From positions 1 to 9,579 of the forward strand of contig JBGZBY010000130.1 in NCBI GenBank assembly GCA_041844915.1: a stretch of DNA of 9,579 nucleotides, in the 5' to 3' direction. The position numbers and the translations under genes were made by a program. The DNA comes from W11650 sp041844915. Its GTDB lineage: Bacteria; Bacillota; Clostridia; Lachnospirales; Vallitaleaceae. How positions within the stretch are numbered: position 1 is the first letter of the stretch; every line of letters begins with the position of its first letter. The notes beneath the pieces are model-generated. The model was not told where the DNA came from and made no database searches. It was given only the letters and a program-made list of their open reading frames with translations. Shown here piece after piece: positions 5,696-9,579 of this stretch.

Positions 5696-7177
5696 TCACA
5701 TCCCACCCTCTGTTTGGGAATCCCAAGGGTAATAACGATAGGCTCTTGCTCCGGCGCTGCCTGCCAGACAAAGCTGTCCAAGCCCCGTCACCTCCTCCTT
5801 TAGTCCATCCCTAGCAGGATCGGCATAGTCCTCATACCATTTATCCAAGCGGCGATGCAGCTCCAATACCTTTTCCTCATACTCCGGCTGCCCGTATAAA
5901 TTCCGTTCCTCATTCGGGTCGCTGGCCAAGTGATAAAGCTCATGCCTGCCGTAGGGATAGCGATGAACATATTTCCAGGCCTTTTGCCGAATCATGCGCA
6001 CCGGCCCATATTCATCAAAAATCACCACTTCCTCTCTACCCTCTGCCGCCATCTCCTCCTTAAGCAGCGGCAAAAAGCTTCTACCCGGCAAATTCTCCGG
6101 CAGCTCCGCCGATAGACCGAGAATCTCCAGCAGTGTCGGGAAAAAGTCATAGGCGCTGATCATTTCCTCGCAAACGCTCCCCGCTTTGATCAGTGGCGGA
6201 TATGCCATCAAAAACGGTACTTTGATCGAGGTATCATACATATTCAGAGGAAATGTTCCGTTCCCCTTGCCCCAAATGCCGTGATGTCCCATATTCATAC
6301 CATTATCGCCGGCAAAAATAAGCAGAGTATCCTCCAGCAGCTTTTTTTCCTCCAAAAAATCCAAGACCCTGCCAATCTGCTCGTCCATAGCGCTGACCGC
6401 CGCAAAATAGCCTCTCAAATTCTCATGCCGCTTTGCTCTGCCGTTTTCCTTGCCCACCGCCATGTCCGGATGATCCGGAACATCCGGTATACTGGCAAAA
6501 TCACAGCTTTCATAGTAATCAATCCATTTTTTCGGATGCTGCTCAGCTCCCCACGGCGAATGGGGCGCCGTATAAAAAAGCCCCAGATAAAACGGCGTTT
6601 CCCTGTCCCCAGCAAAGCTCTCCAGCATTTGTAATGCCTTATCGGTAAACAGCTCCGTTACATATTCTCCGTCTTTAAGCTGAATTTCGCCGTCTTCCAC
6701 AATATCCGGCTTATAGTAATGGCAGCCTCCCTTGCCGATAGTATACCAATCCTGAAAGCCATGCTGCGGAGTAATGCTGTCGCCGAGATGCCATTTGCCA
6801 GAAAGCGCACAGCGATAGCCATGCTTTGCCAAAATATCCGTATAGGCGATTTGCCCCTCCAAATAGCGAATGGGCTTTCGTTCATCCACATAGCCGCCAT
6901 AGGGATTCTCCCTGCCCTGCTTTTGAAAAATATTGGCATCGACATTGCCGCTGCGAATCCAATCATGCACGCCGTGCTGCGAAGGAATCTTTCCGGTCAG
7001 CAGCGACGCCCTTGCCGGAGAGCAGACCGGCGAAGCGCAGAAAAAGCTGTTCATCTGCATTCCCATTCCGGCAATCCTGTCCAGATTGGGCGTATAAAGC
7101 TCCGGCGTTCCTCCCTTGCCGAATGCCCATGCCCCTTGATCATCCGATAAAATAAATACAATATTGGGTTTTTTCAT
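5696..7177 (-). CDS. cytoplasmic formylglycine-dependent sulfatase (arylsulfatase family)
   Basis: A 493-residue sulfatase that would hydrolyse a sulfate ester, most likely on a sugar. Metal-binding D12 and D13 lie in NIVFILSDDQG. The Cys-type activation motif C52-S-P-A-R56, followed by ASLLTGK, supplies the cysteine converted to formylglycine; in anaerobes the radical-SAM anSME does this. GKWHLG (127-132), TAPHSPW with H206, AGDNG with D291 and N292, and K304 in HHGIWGKG are the remaining active-site elements. There is no signal peptide, so it should act in the cytoplasm. Length is normal. The exact substrate cannot be read. The start is fixed by the conserved N-terminus although the ribosome binding site next to it (GGTAAG) is weak. 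It follows the solute-binding lipoprotein gene on the same strand after 491 bases, suggesting a shared role in sulfated glycan use. Confidence 0.93.
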   Translation of the reverse strand: MKKPNIVFILSDDQGAWAFGKGGTPELYTPNLDRIAGMGMQMNSFFCASPVCSPARASLLTGKIPSQHGVHDWIRSGNVDANIFQKQGRENPYGGYVDERKPIRYLEGQIAYTDILAKHGYRCALSGKWHLGDSITPQHGFQDWYTIGKGGCHYYKPDIVEDGEIQLKDGEYVTELFTDKALQMLESFAGDRETPFYLGLFYTAPHSPWGAEQHPKKWIDYYESCDFASIPDVPDHPDMAVGKENGRAKRHENLRGYFAAVSAMDEQIGRVLDFLEEKKLLEDTLLIFAGDNGMNMGHHGIWGKGNGTFPLNMYDTSIKVPFLMAYPPLIKAGSVCEEMISAYDFFPTLLEILGLSAELPENLPGRSFLPLLKEEMAAEGREEVVIFDEYGPVRMIRQKAWKYVHRYPYGRHELYHLASDPNEERNLYGQPEYEEKVLELHRRLDKWYEDYADPARDGLKEEVTGLGQLCLAGSAGARAYRYYPWDSQTEGGM

Positions 7178-7275
7178 TTTCTTACCGACTGCTTCAAAAA
7201 GCAGCCCCTTCCTTCCTTTCTTCCTTTCGTTTTGGTACTACTCGCTTTGATACTGCTCATTTTAATACTATTCAT
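7174..7275 (-). CDS. possible 33-residue leader peptide overlapping the sulfatase start
   Basis: An open frame from ATG at 7275-7273 runs through part of the 15-bp tandem repeat (giving MNSIK, MSSIK, ASSTK) and a basic stretch TKGRKEGRG. It stops at TGA 7176-7174, which overlaps the sulfatase ATG as ATGA, the arrangement seen in translational coupling. No ribosome binding site precedes either of its ATGs, and its sequence follows from the repeat, so it may be chance. It is listed because the overlap and the weak sulfatase ribosome binding site fit together. Confidence 0.2.
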   Translation of the reverse strand: MNSIKMSSIKASSTKTKGRKEGRGCFLKQSVRK

Positions 7276-7335
7276 TTTAGTACTATTTATTGTTGGTACT
7301 ATTTATTTTGATGCTATTCATTTTGATATCGGTGA
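7230..7335. repeat. 15-bp tandem repeat array, about seven units
   Basis: Units begin at 7230, 7245, 7260, 7275, 7290, 7306 and 7321. The consensus is TTTTGATACTATTCA; the fifth unit is 16 bases long and the last is only partly conserved. The array sits 53 bases before the sulfatase start codon. The centre of each unit is a GTACTA/GATACT-like sequence, so each could be a protein-binding half-site on one helical face roughly every 1.5 turns. It could equally be a simple slippage minisatellite. Confidence 0.8.
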
Positions 7336-7579
7336 ACTCTCTGACTTTACCCCGCTTTTCCCTCTGTTCGCCACCCATCAGGAGCAGCACCAAATCCTTC
7401 GTTAAAAATACTACTTATGCGACCACTTTTCTGCCTCTGATCCACTCCCTGCCGGCTGCCGGATATCTCTTTACTAAATCACAGCTCAATACCTTTTACC
7501 AAAAATACAGCTCTTTAAGCCACTTTGCTATCTCCGCTTCGCTCCCTGCTGCCGATATCCTTTTGTTAAGCGCTGCTCC

Positions 7580-7629
7580 GCAAAGGCAAAGCAGGCTATG
7601 CTTCCGGCATAAGCCCGCTTTGCCTTTGC
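7580..7629 (-). other. very stable hairpin after the solute-binding protein gene
   Basis: Arms 7580-7601 and 7607-7629 (GCAAAGGCAAAGC and GCTTTGCCTTTGC at the base) pair over about 22 positions with one mismatch and one bulged base around the loop TTCCG. GCTGC (7572-7576) and GCAGC (7635-7639) can extend it. Neither side has a T-tract, so it is not a normal intrinsic terminator. Its place just after the lipoprotein stop codon suggests a transcript-stabilising or processing hairpin that would give more lipoprotein than sulfatase mRNA. Confidence 0.6.
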
Positions 7630-7668
7630 AAAACGCAGCCTTTTGCCCCTTTCCAAGGAGCCGCTTAT

Positions 7669-9186
7669 TTATTTTTTGCTGCTCTTATAAATCTCATTTA
7701 TTTCCTTCAACAATTCGTCGCCGCCCTGTTTGCGCCATTCCTCGGACAGCTTCTTAACGCCCTCCTCAATGCCGATTTTGCCTTGCAGCATATCCGAAAA
7801 ATATTGAACCTCAATATCGCTCAACATTCCACCGTTCTTTACCTCCAGCGGCGTCTTGGTCGAAATCAGATTTTTTACTTGGCAAGCCGTTGCCAGCTCG
7901 ACCGATTCCAATGCCCGATCTCTGGCAGGCTCGGTTTCCGGCAGATAATTGCTCTCCAGCGGCCAGAAAAACACGCCCCAAGCCAGCGCATGCGCCCAGC
8001 CGTTCGGCGAAAAGGCGTCTTTTGCTCTTTCTTCCTCATTCATCACAAGCTTATCGCCCTCTTTGGTATAGTGTACTCCTTCAATACCCAGCCGTACCAG
8101 ATTGGTTCCTTCCTCGGAAAGCAGAAAATCAATCAGAGCAACCGCCTTTTCCGGAGCCTTACAGCTGCTCGTCACACAGGTATACATTCCGCTTTTGCCC
8201 TGCTTACTCAATCCAAATTTGCCTTCCGGCCCCTTTGGAGCCATACCGTAGGCGATGCTTGCCTCCGGATACAGCTGCTTCAAGCTGCTTTCAATCCGGT
8301 TGACATGGCGGAAAAGCGCCGCCAGCATCGCGCCGGACTTGCCCTGATAAAATTTTTCTTCCTTCTTGGGATTGGTGTTCAGCATAATCTCTGGATCAAT
8401 CACCCCATTATCCCAAAGCTCCTTGATATATTTCATTGCTTCGACATAGGCAGGGTCTTCAAAGAAGGGAATAACATTCCCGTCCTTGTCTAGAGAATAA
8501 TCGGCATAGGGAATGCCATAGCCGAAAAATACCCATTCAAACGGACTGCCATTACCGGAGGGCTTAACCGCGGTATAGCCGTAGGTATTGTCCTTGCCGT
8601 CGCCATCTGGATCGTTCTTAGTAAATGCCATCAGCACCTGCTTCATTTCCTCCAAAGTTGTAGGATATTTTAGGTTCAGCTTATCCAGCCAGTCCTGACG
8701 AAGCACGACCAAAGCATTTGCGCTCTTAAACTGAGTGATAAAGGGCACGCCATAATGCTTCCCATCCACCAAGTCCCATGCATAATCCTCCAGCAATCTC
8801 TTTTTCAGCGCAGGCGCCGCGTCCAAATACTGATCCAAGGCAATTACCATCCCGTCCTTAATCCAGCCCTGCGTTGCGCTGGTACCGAACGCACCGGTAA
8901 CAATGTCTGGTAAGGTACCGGATGCCATCGCCACATTGACCTTCTCGACCGACCCCTCCGGCACGACCTCAATCACCAAATCAATCCCCAGCTTATCCTC
9001 AATCGCCTGAATTATCCGGTCATTTTCCTCGATCGGCTTTGCCGCCGTATCGCCGGTCGTCAGCCAGCGTAAGGTCGGCTTTTCCTCCGCCTTCTTCTCC
9101 GTTCCGGCACAGGCGGAAAGCAGCATTACCAGCGCCAGCAGCAGTCCTGCTATCCTGATTCCGTGTTGTTTACCCCTGACTTTCAT
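7669..9186 (-). CDS. ABC transporter extracellular solute-binding lipoprotein (sugar/oligosaccharide type)
   Basis: A 505-residue lipoprotein that would capture a carbohydrate outside the cell and hand it to ABC permeases. Residues 1-26 form a lipoprotein signal: positive MKVRGKQHGIR, hydrophobic AGLLLALVML and lipobox LSAC with lipidated C26. The mature part has the family-1/LplA-like layout, including the segment ASGTLPDIV and the calcium-loop-like NDPDGDGKDNTYG (about 191-203) common in clostridial and Paenibacillus sugar-binding proteins. The C-terminus ends ELLKEINEIYKSSKK. The frame is open 19 codons further up to a TTG, but the ATG at 9186-9184 with GAGGTG at 9191-9196 starts the signal peptide. 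The permease and ATPase genes are not in the window; they may lie upstream, beyond the right edge. The downstream sulfatase points to a sulfated glycan as ligand, an inference. Confidence 0.93.
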   Translation of the reverse strand: MKVRGKQHGIRIAGLLLALVMLLSACAGTEKKAEEKPTLRWLTTGDTAAKPIEENDRIIQAIEDKLGIDLVIEVVPEGSVEKVNVAMASGTLPDIVTGAFGTSATQGWIKDGMVIALDQYLDAAPALKKRLLEDYAWDLVDGKHYGVPFITQFKSANALVVLRQDWLDKLNLKYPTTLEEMKQVLMAFTKNDPDGDGKDNTYGYTAVKPSGNGSPFEWVFFGYGIPYADYSLDKDGNVIPFFEDPAYVEAMKYIKELWDNGVIDPEIMLNTNPKKEEKFYQGKSGAMLAALFRHVNRIESSLKQLYPEASIAYGMAPKGPEGKFGLSKQGKSGMYTCVTSSCKAPEKAVALIDFLLSEEGTNLVRLGIEGVHYTKEGDKLVMNEEERAKDAFSPNGWAHALAWGVFFWPLESNYLPETEPARDRALESVELATACQVKNLISTKTPLEVKNGGMLSDIEVQYFSDMLQGKIGIEEGVKKLSEEWRKQGGDELLKEINEIYKSSKK

Positions 9187-9295
9187 TTTACACCTCTTTC
9201 TTTCCGGCTTTCCTTCCCCTGCAAAAAGTCTTTTTTCTGCCAAGCCTTGGCTCGGCCTTGCAAGCAGCGCGTCCGCTCTTTACCGACGCCCCTCC

Positions 9296-9319
9296 CCTTC
9301 GGCATAATCCTGCCGAAGG
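9296..9319. other. perfect 9-bp hairpin
   Basis: CCTTCGGCA and TGCCGAAGG flank a six-base loop (TAATCC). The minus-strand side continues GGGAGGGG, so it does not end that transcript. The plus-strand side reaches TTTTT only after 13 bases. Its function is unknown. Confidence 0.5.
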
Positions 9320-9390
9320 ATTGCACTGTCCGTTTTTAAAAAATCCTTTTCCCGCTCAAAGAAGAAAGCCCTCCTTATGGTTTGTTTTTA

Positions 9391-9442
9391 TTTTCAGCAG
9401 ACCGCATGACCATGCCATCTGCAAGGATACCTCCCTTGCCTT
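9391..9442. repeat. 52-bp structured direct repeat, copy 1
   Basis: Matches 9528-9579 at 50 of 52 positions. It holds two adjoining hairpins: 9397-9422 (GCAGAC paired to its complement with an inner CATG/CATG stem) and 9421-9439 (GCAAGG/CCTTGC with a seven-base loop). The sequence before it, from about 9368, also resembles that before copy 2. Confidence 0.85.
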
Positions 9443-9527
9443 GCTGCCAAGCTTTCTCCGCTCCTATACCGCTTTTCCCTTAAGTCCTTTCCTGCCGGAA
9501 GCGGAAGGCTCTCCTTGATTTGCTTTG

Positions 9528-9579
9528 TTTTCAGCAGACCACATGACCATGCCGTCTGCAAGGATACCTCCCTTGCCTT
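9528..9579. repeat. 52-bp structured direct repeat, copy 2, to the window edge
   Basis: Second copy, 137 bases from the first and in the same orientation. The two substitutions both fall in the stem of the first hairpin and both keep pairing (C-G against T-G, and G-T against G-C). The element may continue past the right edge. Confidence 0.85.

Larger units (their letters stand above)
7178..7668. other. intergenic region between sulfatase and solute-binding protein genes
   Basis: No gene with a credible start is seen on either strand. Contents: a CTGCTT/AAGCAG hairpin (7189-7204), a purine-rich minus-strand tract (7205-7229), the 15-bp tandem array (7230-7335), roughly 240 bases without recognisable features, and the long hairpin at 7580-7629. 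No strong promoter facing the sulfatase was found, so co-transcription with the upstream gene is plausible. Confidence 0.5.
9187..9579. other. gene-free region upstream of the solute-binding protein gene
   Basis: No gene or convincing promoter was found here. It contains the near-palindrome GCCAAGCCTTGGC (9239-9251), the perfect hairpin at 9296-9319, and two copies of a 52-bp structured element, the second reaching the window edge. On the minus strand these would lie in the leader or upstream region of the lipoprotein gene. Confidence 0.5.

Noticed and set aside
6719..7150. 143-residue plus-strand open frame antisense to the sulfatase gene
   Set aside because: It is a shadow of the conserved sulfatase N-terminal half, with an arginine- and alanine-rich translation typical of antisense frames.
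7230..7335. CRISPR array
   Set aside because: Units are contiguous 15-bp repeats without unique spacers, and no cas gene is present.
7783..8493. 236-residue plus-strand open frame antisense to the solute-binding protein gene
   Set aside because: It lies wholly inside a well-supported gene on the other strand, its translation has no recognisable family, and no ribosome binding site precedes it.

Overview
The window looks like chromosomal DNA from an anaerobic, low-to-medium GC Firmicute of the class Clostridia, probably Lachnospiraceae-like. The grounds are the short GTG-started S21 protein (rpsU), AGGAGG-type ribosome binding sites, consensus sigma-A promoters, an Rpn/PD-(D/E)XK fragment of a kind common in that group, and a lipoprotein/sulfatase pair typical of gut or soil Clostridia. 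Placement rests on protein resemblance alone.

Layout from left to right: (1) 1-196, the 5' part of a minus-strand Rpn-family gene running off the left edge. (2) 197-1058, a gene-free block of repeats: a duplicated 57-bp element flanking an inverted repeat, a 46-bp tandem repeat, an 18-bp-arm inverted repeat and a hairpin. (3) 1059-1235, rpsU on the minus strand with its terminator, a strong promoter and a leader of about 155 nt. (4) 1236-1732, a divergent intergenic region holding the rpsU promoter and leader, a 22-bp-arm inverted repeat and a weak promoter for the next gene. (5) 1733-2620, a cation diffusion facilitator on the plus strand, likely a Mn/Fe exporter. (6) 2884-3408 flavin reductase-like protein and 3579-5045 threonine synthase, both minus strand, each with a promoter; the reductase gene ends in a strong terminator hairpin. 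(7) 5046-5695, the thrC promoter and leader, a hairpin terminator and a short duplicated sequence. (8) 5696-7177, a sulfatase with no signal peptide, minus strand, preceded by a 15-bp tandem repeat array. (9) 7669-9186, a sugar-type ABC solute-binding lipoprotein, minus strand, followed by a very stable hairpin. (10) 9187-9579, a gene-free region with a 52-bp structured element present twice.

The clearest functional unit is the right-hand pair. A secreted lipoprotein would capture a glycan, ABC permeases (not in the window) would import it, and a cytoplasmic formylglycine sulfatase would remove sulfate. The rest is housekeeping: ribosome, metal export, threonine synthesis and a flavoprotein. 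No complete mobile element, CRISPR array, tRNA or rRNA was seen. The unexplained material is intergenic: several distinct structured or tandem repeats, the best candidates being 373-550, 1465-1527, 7230-7335 and 9391-9579.
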